Assembly: GCF_900078365.1 (NCBI RefSeq)
Contig: NZ_LT598653.1
Location: 1,302,001 to 1,366,000, forward strand
Reading direction: 5' to 3'
DNA length: 64,000 bases
Origin: an uncultured Sphingopyxis sp.
Lineage (GTDB): Bacteria; Pseudomonadota; Alphaproteobacteria; Sphingomonadales; Sphingomonadaceae
In this document: positions 51,899-61,067 of the stretch, piece by piece
Layout: every line of letters begins with the position of its first letter
Numbering within the stretch: position 1 is the stretch's first letter
Notes under the pieces: model-generated
Told to the model about the DNA's origin: nothing
The model's input: the letters and a program-made list of their open reading frames with translations, nothing else
Database searches by the model: none
Position numbers and translations under genes: made by a program

Positions 51899-53313
51899 GC
51901 GCGGCTTTTATTTCCACGGACCCGGCAAATGGCGACACGGTGTGGGAAGGCGCCGCGGCGTCGGCTGATGATTGCGCGCGCGCTGTCGCCGCGGCGCGGG
52001 CGGCATTCCCGGCCTGGGCGGGGCAGGGGGCGGACGCGCGTATCGCGGTCCTGCAACGCTATGCCGCGGTGCTGGGCGAGCGGCAGGCGGCGTTCGCTGA
52101 AGCGATCGCGCGCGAGACGGGCAAGCCATTATGGGAAGCGCAAACCGAAATCGCATCGATGATCGGCAAGGTCGCGATCTCGGTGAAGGCGATGGCCGAG
52201 CGCAGCGGCACGAGCGAAGGCGAAACCGCCTTCGGACGCGCGCGGCTCAGCCATCGGCCGCACGGCGTGATGGCGGTGTTGGGGCCGTATAATTTCCCCG
52301 GCCACCTGCCGAACGGGCATATCGTGCCTGCGCTGCTCGCGGGCAACACGATCGTCTTCAAACCGTCCGAAGAGACGCCGCTTGTCGGGCAATTGCTTGT
52401 CGAGGCACTGCACGCCGCGGGAGTTCCTGACGATGTCGCGGTCCTCGTCCAGGGCGGACGCGACACTGGCGCGGCGCTGGTGGCAGAGGACATCGATGGG
52501 CTGCTCTTCACCGGCTCGGCTGGAGCGGGGGCGCATTTTCGGCGACTGTTCGCCGACCGGCCCGCGGTCATCCTCGCGCTCGAGCTTGGTGGCAACAATC
52601 CGCTGGTCGCATGGGATGGCGATGCCGACGCTGCTGCGTCGATTATCGTCGCTTCGGCGTTCATTACCACGGGTCAGCGGTGCTCGTGTGCGCGGCGGCT
52701 CATTGTACCTGGTGACGCCGCGGGCGATGCGATTGTCGACGCTGTTGCGGCGCTGACCGGCCGTCTCAGGATCGGGGCGTGGAACGAGGCGCCTGAACCC
52801 TTCATGGGACCCCTGATATCAGGGGTCGCCGCCGGGCGCGCGGTATCGCAGGTCGAAACCCTGGTTGGGCTGGGCGCGCGGGTCATCCGCGCATTCGAAC
52901 CTGTGGTCGGGCGTTCGGCGGCGTTTGTCACCCCCGCGATCCTCGACGTGACCGGGCTGGAGGTTCCGGACGAGGAGATTTTCGCGCCGGTGCTGCAGGT
53001 CCGTCGTGTCCCCGATATCGACGCAGCACTCGTTGCTGCTAACGCAACGCGCTTTGGTTTGTCGGCCGCTCTTATCAGCAACGACGATGCGCTGTGGGCG
53101 CGCTTTCGCGTCGAAGCGCGTGCAGGGGTGGTTAACCGCAATCGCCCGACCACCGGCGCTTCGTCCGACATGCCGTTTGGGGGGATCGGCCACTCCGGCA
53201 ACCATCGTCCGAGCGCTTATTATGCCGCGGACTATTGCGCTTGGCCGGTTGCAAGCCTCGAAGCGGACAATGTGGTGGATCAGCTTGCGAGCTTGAAAGG
53301 CGTCGCAAGCTAA
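51895..53313 (+). CDS. astD: N-succinylglutamate 5-semialdehyde dehydrogenase
   Basis: A 472-residue aldehyde dehydrogenase of the AstD branch. It has MAVLGPYNFPGHLPNGHIVP, VFKPSEETPLVGQLL, LLFTGSAGAGAHFRRLFADR, LELGGNNPLVAWD, and the catalytic Cys in ITTGQRCSCARRLIV. AstD oxidises succinylglutamate semialdehyde to N-succinylglutamate with NAD. Its ATG overlaps the astC stop, and its stop TAA directly abuts the porin ATG, so the three form one unit. Confidence 0.92.
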   Translation: MSAAFISTDPANGDTVWEGAAASADDCARAVAAARAAFPAWAGQGADARIAVLQRYAAVLGERQAAFAEAIARETGKPLWEAQTEIASMIGKVAISVKAMAERSGTSEGETAFGRARLSHRPHGVMAVLGPYNFPGHLPNGHIVPALLAGNTIVFKPSEETPLVGQLLVEALHAAGVPDDVAVLVQGGRDTGAALVAEDIDGLLFTGSAGAGAHFRRLFADRPAVILALELGGNNPLVAWDGDADAAASIIVASAFITTGQRCSCARRLIVPGDAAGDAIVDAVAALTGRLRIGAWNEAPEPFMGPLISGVAAGRAVSQVETLVGLGARVIRAFEPVVGRSAAFVTPAILDVTGLEVPDEEIFAPVLQVRRVPDIDAALVAANATRFGLSAALISNDDALWARFRVEARAGVVNRNRPTTGASSDMPFGGIGHSGNHRPSAYYAADYCAWPVASLEADNVVDQLASLKGVAS

Positions 53314-54474
53314 ATGCGCAATGCAGGTGCTCTTTTCGCGTGTGCGGTTCTGACGCCCGAGGCCACTTATGCGCAGACCGAATCAGCAAAGGACGATCCG
53401 GTAAAAGTCGTTGATTTCGGAGCATCCTATGTGACCGACGTGATCGGCAATCTGGATGGCGGCGAGAAGAAGGGGTTCGTCTGGCTCGGCCGTGCCGATG
53501 CCACGATATCGGTCGATGGATCGGCCTTCGGCTGGGACGGTGCCGAGATATTTGTCGATGTACTGGCTGTGCAGAGCGCTGATTTCTCGGGCGACTATGT
53601 CGGAGACGGGCAGACAGTCAGCAATGTCCAGGGCGATAGCGCGGTGCGTCCGATCGAAGCGTGGATCGCGGGCCCGATCAGCGATGATGTGTCGGTGAAG
53701 CTTGGCATGATCGACCTCAATTCGGAGTTTGACGTTCAATCAGTCGGCAAGCATTTCGTCGGGAGTTCCCACGGAATCGGTCCCGAATTCTCTCAGTCAG
53801 GCGCCAATGGCCCGTCCATATTTCCGGCCGGAGCGACTGCAATAATGCTTCGCTATGAAAGCGCGAGTTGGAGTGCGCGCCTGGGCTTGTTCGATGCGGT
53901 GGCAGGCAGCCGCAAGAATCCGCGCCAGGCTGCTTTCCGCTTCCCTGGAACAACCGGCGCACTGTTGGTGGGCGAGGTTGATCGGAAACTTGCACGCGGC
54001 GGCGAGGCGCAGATAGGTATATGGCGTTACACCCCACGCTTTGAGCGCATCGACACTACCCGCGGGGGGCGCGGCGTGAGCCAAGGCGCCTATGCGATGA
54101 TCGAGACTCCGCTGGCGACACATCGTGACGCAAAGCTCGAGGGCTGGATGCGTATCGGAGTCGCGAGCAGCAGCGTGAACGAGATCGGGGCCTATGCGGG
54201 CGGGGGCCTGACCTATGGCGACGAGGCGCAGAGGGTTGGTATCGCAGTGGCGCACGCCAGGCGCGGCGATGCGGTGATGCGTGAAGCAGCCCGACACAAC
54301 GCTCGGTCGAACCGCGCGGAGACTGCGATTGAGCTCACCTATGCGTACCGCGTAACGCCTTGGCTGACCATTCAGCCCGACCTGCAGTATGTAGTCAATC
54401 CCGGCTGGGAGCCGAGCCGATCCGATGCAACAGTCGCGGGCCTGCGTTTCAGCTTCGCCTGGCCTGCCGACTGA
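53314..54474 (+). CDS. Outer-membrane porin (OprB-like)
   Basis: A 386-residue exported protein with a short signal peptide (ending TPEATYAQ) and an even beta-strand pattern through the length (KLGMIDLNSEFDVQSVGKHF, RYESASWSARLGLFDAVAGS), ending in RFSFAWPAD. It resembles carbohydrate-selective OprB-type porins. Its ATG follows astD with no gap (TAAATG), so it is probably the entry channel for arginine-related substrates of the ast genes. The final residue is Asp rather than the usual aromatic, which is atypical. Confidence 0.75.
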   Translation: MRNAGALFACAVLTPEATYAQTESAKDDPVKVVDFGASYVTDVIGNLDGGEKKGFVWLGRADATISVDGSAFGWDGAEIFVDVLAVQSADFSGDYVGDGQTVSNVQGDSAVRPIEAWIAGPISDDVSVKLGMIDLNSEFDVQSVGKHFVGSSHGIGPEFSQSGANGPSIFPAGATAIMLRYESASWSARLGLFDAVAGSRKNPRQAAFRFPGTTGALLVGEVDRKLARGGEAQIGIWRYTPRFERIDTTRGGRGVSQGAYAMIETPLATHRDAKLEGWMRIGVASSSVNEIGAYAGGGLTYGDEAQRVGIAVAHARRGDAVMREAARHNARSNRAETAIELTYAYRVTPWLTIQPDLQYVVNPGWEPSRSDATVAGLRFSFAWPAD

Positions 54475-54603
54475 GCCATCGCGAAGCTCCATCGTGTGGG
54501 GCTAAGTGGGTTTCCCGGAACTAGGAGGGACCGGCCTGCCATTCAATCAGGTCGCCTCGGCTTCACATTCGAAGGCGACACGCATCCGAGATGTTGCGGA
54601 AAT

Positions 54604-54628
54604 GACGCGCCGGCTGGGCCGGCGCGTC
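54604..54628 (-). terminator. Stem-loop terminator after the HU gene
   Basis: A perfect 11-bp inverted repeat (54604-54614 with 54618-54628) with a 3-base loop, 9 bp past the HU stop on the minus strand. The T-run is weak (ATTT). Confidence 0.7.
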
Positions 54629-54637
54629 CGTTCGGGG

Positions 54638-54913
54638 TCAGCCGTTCAGCTTGTCCTTGACCGCTTTGGCCGCCGAGAAGCCGAGCTTCTTCGAAGCCGC
54701 GATCTGGATCGTCGCGCCGGTCGAAGGATTGCGGCCTTCGCGTGCGGCCGATTTCTTGACCTTGAACTTGCCGAAGCCGTTCACCGACACTTCTTCACCC
54801 TTGGCAGCGGCGTCCGCGATCGCGGCGAAGACGGCCTCGACGGTCTTCTTGCCGTCGGCCTTGCTCGTCCCGAGCGCGGCGGCGACGCTGTCGGACAATT
54901 CGGCGTGGTTCAT
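54638..54913 (-). CDS. hup: HU-family DNA-binding protein
   Basis: A 91-residue HU/IHF protein: MNHAELSDSVAAALGTSKAD start, VSVNGFGKFKVKKSAAREGR, and the DNA-binding arm GRNPSTGATIQIAASK. HU dimers bend DNA and compact the nucleoid. It is a single-gene unit with its own terminator. Which of several HU paralogues this is cannot be told. Confidence 0.93.
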   Translation of the reverse strand: MNHAELSDSVAAALGTSKADGKKTVEAVFAAIADAAAKGEEVSVNGFGKFKVKKSAAREGRNPSTGATIQIAASKKLGFSAAKAVKDKLNG

Positions 54914-55465
54914 TCTTTTTCTCCATCATGACCCGCCGGCCCCTCGCCGACGGCGGCGCGACGCTATAGGCGTGTGCGGTGCGGTTCGCCAATGCGATAT
55001 TGCTGGGCAGGAGCACGGGAACCTTGTGCATTTTCCCTCGCTTTTGCCCGAAGCACGGGTATCGCGACGAAGGCCGACCGGTCGCGGCCCGCTCCGGTCG
55101 GCAACCCCTTCGGATCGCGGAGCCGGGCGTCTCGGTTCGGCTCCTGCTCTTGGCACCGGCCGCCACCCTCGTCATCGCCGCGTTGCCGAAGGTCGGGTTT
55201 CGCGCGCGCCGGCATGCTGGTGGGGCAGGCGAAGAAGCGCCCGCCCTTCGTCCACCCAACCGACGACGGGTTTCGGGGAACAGGAATCGTGGTTCCCAAT
55301 GACCAGTCTTCAGGCAATTATTGTCGCACGGTGATGCAGGAGAAACGACGGCAATAGCTCTCGGTCTCAAACCTGCCAGTCCGAAATCGGCCGGAAGTGC
55401 TAGAGTTCTGCTTCCATCACTGCTTTGAATTCTGTCCGAATCGGTTGGTCGCTGCGACCCAGTGA
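54914..55465. other. Gene-free stretch upstream of HU
   Basis: This 552-bp stretch contains open frames on both strands but none with family-like sequence or a good ribosome site. It probably holds the HU promoter close to 54914. Nothing else was recognised. Confidence 0.5.
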
Positions 55466-56050
55466 TCACCCATGAACTTTTTCGTGTCGTTCGAGCATCG
55501 CGACGAACTCGGCGATTTTGCGCGCTCTCGTCTCCCTCTTCTTCACGGCTCCTATGCGATAGAGGATCGCATACCGGTTCGAACCGGTCAGCGTTGCAAA
55601 GAAGGCTGCCGCCCCAGGGCTCTGATCCAATGCTGCCTGGAGGTCGGCGGGCACCTCGGCCTTACTTGCGGGTGCGTAGGCGGCTTCCCACCTGCCGTCT
55701 GCCTTGGCAGCCTCGATCTGTGCCAGCCCGCGCGCATGTATCCGTCCAGCCTCCAGAAGCTCGGTTGCGCGGGTGCGGTTTACCTGAGACCACTTGCTGC
55801 CCGCCTTGCGCGGCGTGAAGCGGACAAGCCAGTGTTTATCGTCGTACTTGTCGAGCCGCCCATCGATCCAGCCGTGGCAGAGCGCAGCGTCGATTGCCTC
55901 GCGCTTCGTCACGCTGGCGATGCCCGATCCCGCCTTGGCGAACTTGATCCAGAGCCCAGGAGAGTTTGCAGGCTGCGCCTCAAGCCAGCGCTCCAAGGCT
56001 GCCGCATCGGCAAAAGCAATGACCGGTAGGCCGCAGTGATCTTCGGCCAT
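55466..56050 (-). CDS. YdeI/OmpD-associated family protein
   Basis: A 194-residue cytoplasmic protein. The N-terminal domain (LWIKFAKAGSGIASVTKREA, IDAALCHGWIDGRLDKYDDK, WLVRFTPRKAGSKWSQVNRT) and C-terminal block (TGSNRYAILYRIGAVKKRET) match the YdeI family, linked in some bacteria to bacteriocin resistance or antimicrobial-peptide tolerance. ATG 56050 is chosen for the GGGAGAG 7 nt upstream. Molecular function unknown. It lies next to the insertion element, orientation independent. Confidence 0.87.
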   Translation of the reverse strand: MAEDHCGLPVIAFADAAALERWLEAQPANSPGLWIKFAKAGSGIASVTKREAIDAALCHGWIDGRLDKYDDKHWLVRFTPRKAGSKWSQVNRTRATELLEAGRIHARGLAQIEAAKADGRWEAAYAPASKAEVPADLQAALDQSPGAAAFFATLTGSNRYAILYRIGAVKKRETRARKIAEFVAMLERHEKVHG

Positions 56051-56328
56051 CGGACGCTCTCCCTTTGAAATTTGAACACGACGCTTTTCGAAATGCATAG
56101 TTCAATATGAGCGACAAATTTCTGGCATGTCCGGCTCTATCGAACATTTTTTCATTCGCAATAAGCCAGCGGCTGCTTTCGAAGAATCCCTCCCCATAGC
56201 AGGCCGGCCGCAATCGTTGAGAGTTTCGGACGCCGCCAGGCGTCGGAAAGTCTTCGATGCCCGAACCGCGGTGGTCATGGTGCGAGCTATGGGGAAAGCT
56301 GTTTTGCGCTGATGTTGGGATAGCCAGG

Positions 56329-56444
56329 CGCTGCCCAAAAGCAGACGTGCGCGATATCGGACCGTCTGGATATGGGTCGCAAAAGCGGACATGCAAAAGC
56401 AGACGGGCTGATTTTGGTGGTGTGATGTCTGCTTTTGGGCAGCG
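56329..56444. repeat. Cluster of CAAAAGCRGAC repeats forming an 18-bp inverted repeat
   Basis: CGCTGCCCAAAAGCAGAC at 56329-56346 pairs perfectly with its complement at 56427-56444. Two more CAAAAGCRGAC copies lie at 56380 and 56394. The 463-bp gap 56051-56513 otherwise shows no gene. It may mark the end of the neighbouring IS or an intergenic repeat family of the host. Confidence 0.7.
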
Positions 56445-56513
56445 TCGGCTTGAGCGGGTCCGCTTCCAGGCGCGGGTGTGCGCTGGATCGTGTCGGTGCC
56501 AGGCCGTGCCGGG

Positions 56514-57704
56514 TCACGGCGCAGGTGCCCCGGATGAGACCGCAAGCTGGGGCGGCGCGCGGGGCTGGTAGCGGCGCTCGAAGACCTCGATGATGATCAT
56601 GGTACCGCCGCAGCACGGGCAGGTTGGCCCGGGCCCTGCATCGACGACGGGCTCGTCGGTCGGCGGAGGTGCGACATCGAGCAGGCGGCGGGCGCGTTCG
56701 AGATGATCCTTGCGGTGTGCGCTGGCGAGAAGGCCATAGTGGCGGATGCGGTGGAACCCGCGCGGCAGGGCGTGGAGAAGAAAGCGGCGGATGAACTCGT
56801 CGGCGGCGAGGGTCATGACCTGCTGCCGTCCGGCGCCGGCCTTGCGGTAATCCTTGTAGCGGAAGGTGACGCCTTCCTCGTCGAACCGGAGGAGCCGACT
56901 GTTCGATATGGCGACCCGGTGGGTGTAGCGGGAGAGATAAGCGAGCACCGCCTCAGGGCCAGCGAACGGCGGCTTGGCGTAGACGACCCAGCGCTTCTTC
57001 CTGACGGGTGAGAGGTGCCGCAGGAACGCGCGCCGCTCGGCAAGCTGCGACATGGTGCCGAAGAAGGCGAGCTGCCCGCGGTCATGGAGGGCGCGCAGCC
57101 GGGTGAGGAAAAGCCGGCGGAAGAGCGCGCCGAGCACGCGAACCGGGAGCAGGAAGGCGGGGCGTGCCGATATCCAGCGCGTTCCATCGCGCGATAGGCC
57201 GCCGCCGGGTACGATCATGTGGATGTGGGGATGGTGGGTCAGCGCCGAGCCCCAGGTGTGGAGGACGGCGGTGATGCCGATCCGGGCGCCGAGGTGCTTC
57301 GGGTCGGCGGCGATGGTCAGCATCGTATCGGCGGCGGCCTTGAACAGCAGATCGTAGACCAGCGCCTTGTTGTGGAAGGCGATGGCGGCGACCTCGGCAG
57401 GCAGGGTGAACACGACATGGAAGTAACCGACCGGGAGCAGGTCGGCCTCGCGCGCTTCGAGCCAGCTGCGCGCGGCGGCGCCCTGGCACCTGGGGCAGTG
57501 CCGGTTGCGGCAGCTGTTATAGGCGATCCGCCAGTGCCCGCAGTCGGTACAGGCCTCGACATGACCACCGAGCGCGGCGGTGCGGCAATGCTCGATCGCC
57601 GACATGATCTTGAGCTGGTGCAGGCTGAGATGCCCGGCATGGGCGGCGCGGTAGGTTGGCCCGGCAGCGCGGAAGACGTCGGCGACCTCGAGTGAGGCGC
57701 GCAT
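56514..57704 (-). CDS. IS91-family transposase
   Basis: A 396-residue rolling-circle transposase. The N-terminal zinc finger is ACTDCGHWRIAYNSCRNRHC followed by PRCQ. The HUH-type metal motif is HHPHIHMIVPGG. The Y1 catalytic tyrosine is likely within LSRYTHRVAISN. The C-terminus has another CPCC pair. It nicks DNA at the element origin and covalently binds it through tyrosine. It begins 5 bp after the integrase stop, so both are cotranscribed. The length is typical, so the gene appears intact. Confidence 0.9.
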   Translation of the reverse strand: MRASLEVADVFRAAGPTYRAAHAGHLSLHQLKIMSAIEHCRTAALGGHVEACTDCGHWRIAYNSCRNRHCPRCQGAAARSWLEAREADLLPVGYFHVVFTLPAEVAAIAFHNKALVYDLLFKAAADTMLTIAADPKHLGARIGITAVLHTWGSALTHHPHIHMIVPGGGLSRDGTRWISARPAFLLPVRVLGALFRRLFLTRLRALHDRGQLAFFGTMSQLAERRAFLRHLSPVRKKRWVVYAKPPFAGPEAVLAYLSRYTHRVAISNSRLLRFDEEGVTFRYKDYRKAGAGRQQVMTLAADEFIRRFLLHALPRGFHRIRHYGLLASAHRKDHLERARRLLDVAPPPTDEPVVDAGPGPTCPCCGGTMIIIEVFERRYQPRAPPQLAVSSGAPAP

Positions 57705-57709
57705 CGGCC

Positions 57710-58618
57710 TCAGCCGTCGGGCGCTTCCTCGCTGGGCGATGCGAGCGCGAGCCTGTCGAGCGGACTGACGATCGACCGCACCGTCTTGGTCGCCACCTGG
57801 GTGTAAAAGGCGGTGGTGCCCAGCTTGGCGTGACCGAGCAGCGCCTGGATGACGCGGATATCGACACCGTCCTCAAGCAGGTGGGTGGCGAAGCTGTGGC
57901 GCAGGGTATGCGGTCCGACGCGCTTGTCGATGTCCGCCGCCTCCGCGGCTTCGACGACGACGCGGTAGAGCTGCCGCGTGCTGATCGGCGCCGCGGCGCT
58001 CTGTCCGGGAAAGAGCCAGCCGTCGGGGACAAGGATGCCCTGTTGCCGCCCAGCGCGCCACCAGTCGCGCAGGAGCAGGAGCAGGCCTTCGGGAAGCATG
58101 GCGTTGCGGTAGCGCCCGCCTTTGCCGCGCTCGATCCGAAGCAGCATGCGCTTGCTGTCGATATCGCTGACCTTGAGCGCCGACACCTCGGCGACGCGTA
58201 GGCCCGCGCCATAGGCGACCGACAGCGCAGCCTGGTGCTTGAGGCTGCGGGTCGCATCGAGCAGGCGCTTTACCTCGGCCATCGTCAGCACGACCGGGAT
58301 CTTGCGTACCTGCCTGGTGCGGACGAGCTTGCGCGCGAGGTCGGGGCGGTCGAGCGTGTGCGTGAAGAAGAACCTCAGCGCGCCGACGATGCTGTTCATG
58401 GTCGGCGCCGGGACGCCCGCCTGCTGCTGCTCGATCTGGAACCGCCGAATGTCCTCGGCGCCTGCGGTGTGCGGCGAGCGTCCGAGCCAGGTCGCGAACC
58501 GCCCCACATCGCGAAGATAATTACGCTGCGTCTCCTTCGAGAAGCGGCGCATGGTCATGTCGTCGATCAGGCGCTGGCGCAGCGGGCTGATCGGGCCAAT
58601 CTGGATAAGCTCGTTCAT
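57710..58618 (-). CDS. Tyrosine recombinase (phage-integrase family) of the IS91 element
   Basis: A 302-residue XerC/D-like recombinase. It has an N-terminal SAM-like core-binding domain (TMRRFSKETQRNYLRDVGRF) and a catalytic domain with Arg in YGAGLRVAEVSALK, His-x-x-Arg in PHTLRHSFATHLLEDG, His in LLGHAKLGTTAFYTQVA and the nucleophilic Tyr in the same FYTQ segment. In IS91 two-gene elements it is thought to assist transposition; its reaction there is not settled. It is an intact, full-length family member. Confidence 0.9.
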   Translation of the reverse strand: MNELIQIGPISPLRQRLIDDMTMRRFSKETQRNYLRDVGRFATWLGRSPHTAGAEDIRRFQIEQQQAGVPAPTMNSIVGALRFFFTHTLDRPDLARKLVRTRQVRKIPVVLTMAEVKRLLDATRSLKHQAALSVAYGAGLRVAEVSALKVSDIDSKRMLLRIERGKGGRYRNAMLPEGLLLLLRDWWRAGRQQGILVPDGWLFPGQSAAAPISTRQLYRVVVEAAEAADIDKRVGPHTLRHSFATHLLEDGVDIRVIQALLGHAKLGTTAFYTQVATKTVRSIVSPLDRLALASPSEEAPDG

Positions 58619-58621
58619 CGT

Positions 58622-58646
58622 TCGACTCCTCAGGTGAAGGAGTCGA
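58622..58646. other. Stem-loop at the integrase-side end of the IS91 element
   Basis: A 9-bp perfect stem (TCGACTCCT / AGGAGTCGA) with a 7-base loop lies 3 bp before the integrase start codon. It could be the element's terminal hairpin or an RNA structure controlling integrase translation. The remaining region to 58934 shows no gene. Confidence 0.5.
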
Positions 58647-58934
58647 GAGGGTCCACCTGCGGCAGCCCACGTTCAATCAGGTGCGGCGCTCGCTCGGCCG
58701 CTTTACATCGAGGCTAGCACCAATCCGCGGAGCGGTTCGTGCATCGGCCAGGTCCAGCGGAATGCGGATCAAGTACGACAAGGCCAACAAAATGCTCCAG
58801 CGCCGTTTGAGGATGGCCGACGTTTGTCCGTCGCTGCATGGCGATCCGTGGCCAAATACGGCGAATACCCCTCTCAGAACGCATAATTCCTGCCTTGCCA
58901 GCCGATAGTCTGCGGTCACATGAAAGGGAGCTGT

Positions 58935-60422
58935 ATGTTCAATCAATCGCGTCGCCAATTCGTCACCTCAACGGCCGCAGCAGGGATGTCGCTTTTGGCG
59001 AGGCCCGCACTTGCAGCAACGCAATCCGAGTGGCGGGATGCGACCGACCTGGCCGAGCGCATCGACAAGGGAGACCTGTCAGCAAAAGAGGCGGTCGAGC
59101 ATGCGATCCGAATGGCAGAAGCGGCGCAGCCAAAGCTGAACTTTCTGACCGTCTCCGATTTTGAACGCGCGATGGACAAGGTTCGAATTGGGCGTCCTAC
59201 AGGGCCGTTCGGAGGAGTTCCTTTCCTTGTCAAGGATCAGCTATCCTATATCGGCCTGCCGACACGGGCCGGTTCCCGCTCGCGTCAGGGCAGCCCGCCG
59301 CTTGCCCGGCAAAGCGTCTATACCGATGCCTTCGACCGCGCCGGTCTGGTCGTGCTCGGCAAGACCGCCATGCCTGAATTCGGTTTCTTGCCCACGACCG
59401 AACCTGTTGCATCGGGAGTCACGCGCAACCCTTGGGATACTGGGCGCTCAGCAGGTGGATCATCGGGCGGAGCGGCGGCGGCTGTAGCGGCCGGGATCGT
59501 GCCTGTTGCCCATGGCAGCGATGGCGGCGGGTCGCTTCGTATCCCCGGATCTTGCTGCGGGCTTTTCGCGCTCAAGCCGTCGCGGGGCCGAATGCTCGGA
59601 ACGCGCAAAGACATCGACGCGACGAGTCTCAGCGCCGACCATGTCCTGACCCGCAGTGTCAGGGATTCCGCGGCGATGTTCGCGCTGACGGAAGACAGTG
59701 GCGAGGGCGCCCGTTTCGCGCCCGTCGGATTGATCAAGGAGCCTCTTGACCGCCGGTTGCGGATCGGTCTTGTCGTCAACACATTCGACGGGTCCGAGCC
59801 GGAGCGAGATGTTCGCAGGGCGGTGCTCGGCACCGCCAAGCTGCTGACGGATCTCGGGCACGAAGTTGTTCCGACGAAGTGGCCCATCGGCGAGAAATTC
59901 TTTCAGGATTTCCTGCTGTTCTGGTCGTCGGGCGCCGCTGCCGTTGCGGCACAGGCGAAAAAGACCCAGCCCGACCGGAAGCTCGAGGATCTCTTCGAAC
60001 CATTTACCTTGGGCCTGGCGGAGCTGTTCGCAAATACGTCCGAGCAGAGCCTCGGTCAGGCAGTGACGGGGCTGAAGGAGGCCGCATCGGCATACGATCC
60101 CTGGTTTGCTTCGTCGAAGCTCGATGCCGTGCTGTCGCCGGTGGTTTTCACGCCGCCGCCACCGCTCGGCTATCTTTCGGGGAGCCAGCCGATGGACATC
60201 TTGATGGAGCGGTTGATCCGCTATGCCGGCTACACGCCGTATCACAATGTGGCGGGAGGCCCAGCGATGAGCGTTCCTCTCCACTGGACCCGCGAGGGCT
60301 TGCCGATCGGATCGCAGATATGTGCCCCGACCGGGCAGGAAGGTCTTTTGTTCGGGCTTGCACTACAGCTCGAGCAGGCGAGGCCTTGGGCGCAAAGGCA
60401 CCCGGACCAGTGGTTCGCGTGA
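58935..60422 (+). CDS. Exported amidase (amidase-signature family)
   Basis: A 495-residue enzyme. The N-terminus has a twin-arginine-type export signal (SRRQFVTSTAAAGMSLLARP). The amidase-signature triad is Lys100 (GVPFLVKDQ), the cis-Ser in GRSAGGSSGGAAAA and nucleophile Ser200 in SDGGGSLRIPGS. It hydrolyses a carboxamide, releasing ammonia or an amine in the periplasm. AAAGGGAG precedes ATG 58935. It is followed by an ACT-like gene and a TonB receptor that might import its substrate. Confidence 0.9.
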   Translation: MFNQSRRQFVTSTAAAGMSLLARPALAATQSEWRDATDLAERIDKGDLSAKEAVEHAIRMAEAAQPKLNFLTVSDFERAMDKVRIGRPTGPFGGVPFLVKDQLSYIGLPTRAGSRSRQGSPPLARQSVYTDAFDRAGLVVLGKTAMPEFGFLPTTEPVASGVTRNPWDTGRSAGGSSGGAAAAVAAGIVPVAHGSDGGGSLRIPGSCCGLFALKPSRGRMLGTRKDIDATSLSADHVLTRSVRDSAAMFALTEDSGEGARFAPVGLIKEPLDRRLRIGLVVNTFDGSEPERDVRRAVLGTAKLLTDLGHEVVPTKWPIGEKFFQDFLLFWSSGAAAVAAQAKKTQPDRKLEDLFEPFTLGLAELFANTSEQSLGQAVTGLKEAASAYDPWFASSKLDAVLSPVVFTPPPPLGYLSGSQPMDILMERLIRYAGYTPYHNVAGGPAMSVPLHWTREGLPIGSQICAPTGQEGLLFGLALQLEQARPWAQRHPDQWFA

Positions 60423-60558
60423 CCCGCGCGTGCCGACATCTTTGTCAACTGCGACGGCAACCTCATGTCTCGGCGGGGTATCCGGCGGCATTTGCGCGCT
60501 TCGGATGGTGACGAAAATGCCGCGAATGAATCCTGGCGCTCGAGACAAGGCCATCGTG

Positions 60559-60930
60559 ATGCCCAAGTGTCCGCGCGAAAGCCTCACCTATCTGAGGGTT
60601 GAAGGCCTCCATTGCCCCGCGCTTTTGGCACGCCTGCTCGCCATGCTAGCCCGGCACGCTCTACGTCCTGTCGACGTGCAACTGGACCGGGCTGGCAAGT
60701 GGCAGCAGATCGAGATTACCTTGGACGGGCTGCATTACGATCTGCCCCGCCAGCTTCTCGCTCGCGTCGAAGCGGTGAAGGAGGTTCGGGCGGTCGAATT
60801 GACCGATGTGGCAGGGCGACCGTTGATTCCAGCCGGCAAGTCCAGTGCGCCCAAGCGAGTTGCTGCGTCTGTTGTGCGCCCGCGCGATACCGTTCGTTCA
60901 GCGCCCAGCCGATCATGCCGGACAGCATAG
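60559..60930 (+). CDS. Small ACT-like domain protein
   Basis: A 123-residue protein. The first 85 residues (SLTYLRVEGLHCPALLARLL, VDVQLDRAGKWQQIEITLDG, LLARVEAVKEVRAVELTDVA) resemble an ACT ferredoxin-like fold as in acetolactate synthase small subunits. The C-terminal tail is basic and likely unstructured. ACT domains bind amino acids. No synthase catalytic subunit is adjacent. ATG 60559 has AAGG 8 nt upstream; earlier in-frame starts at 60505 and 60517 are possible. Function unknown. Confidence 0.6.
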   Translation: MPKCPRESLTYLRVEGLHCPALLARLLAMLARHALRPVDVQLDRAGKWQQIEITLDGLHYDLPRQLLARVEAVKEVRAVELTDVAGRPLIPAGKSSAPKRVAASVVRPRDTVRSAPSRSCRTA

Positions 60931-61067
60931 GGCGTGGAAAAAAGCTGAGCGGGAAAACTGCGTAAAATGCTTTTTTGATGCCATTCTCCGGCGCCACTGA
61001 GGTCTAGTTCGCCGCACATCGCGTTTCCAACGTCTTACCGTAATGGAAACATGAAGGGGGATTGGAA

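Larger units (their letters stand above)
56450..58650 (-). mobile_element. IS91-type element with tyrosine recombinase and Y1-type transposase
   Basis: Two overlapping-transcript genes on the minus strand, an integrase followed by an IS91 transposase, form the known two-gene IS91 subtype. IS91 elements move by rolling-circle replication and lack target duplications. Ends are approximate: a repeat cluster lies at the transposase 3' side (to 56444) and a stem-loop at 58622-58646 on the integrase 5' side. Confidence 0.75.

Noticed and set aside
54964..55317. Open frames on both strands between HU and the YdeI-like gene
   Set aside because: Low-complexity Arg/Gly/Ala-rich products without motifs or good ribosome sites.
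55573..55588. ACCGGTTCGAACCGGT resembling a tRNA T-arm
   Set aside because: It lies inside the YdeI-like coding region, is simply palindromic, and no acceptor or anticodon arms fit around it.
54542..58682. TTCAATCAGGT present at 54542 and 58672 as possible flanks of a mobile segment
   Set aside because: Only 11 bp with no further similarity; IS91 elements do not make target duplications. Chance is likely at this scale.
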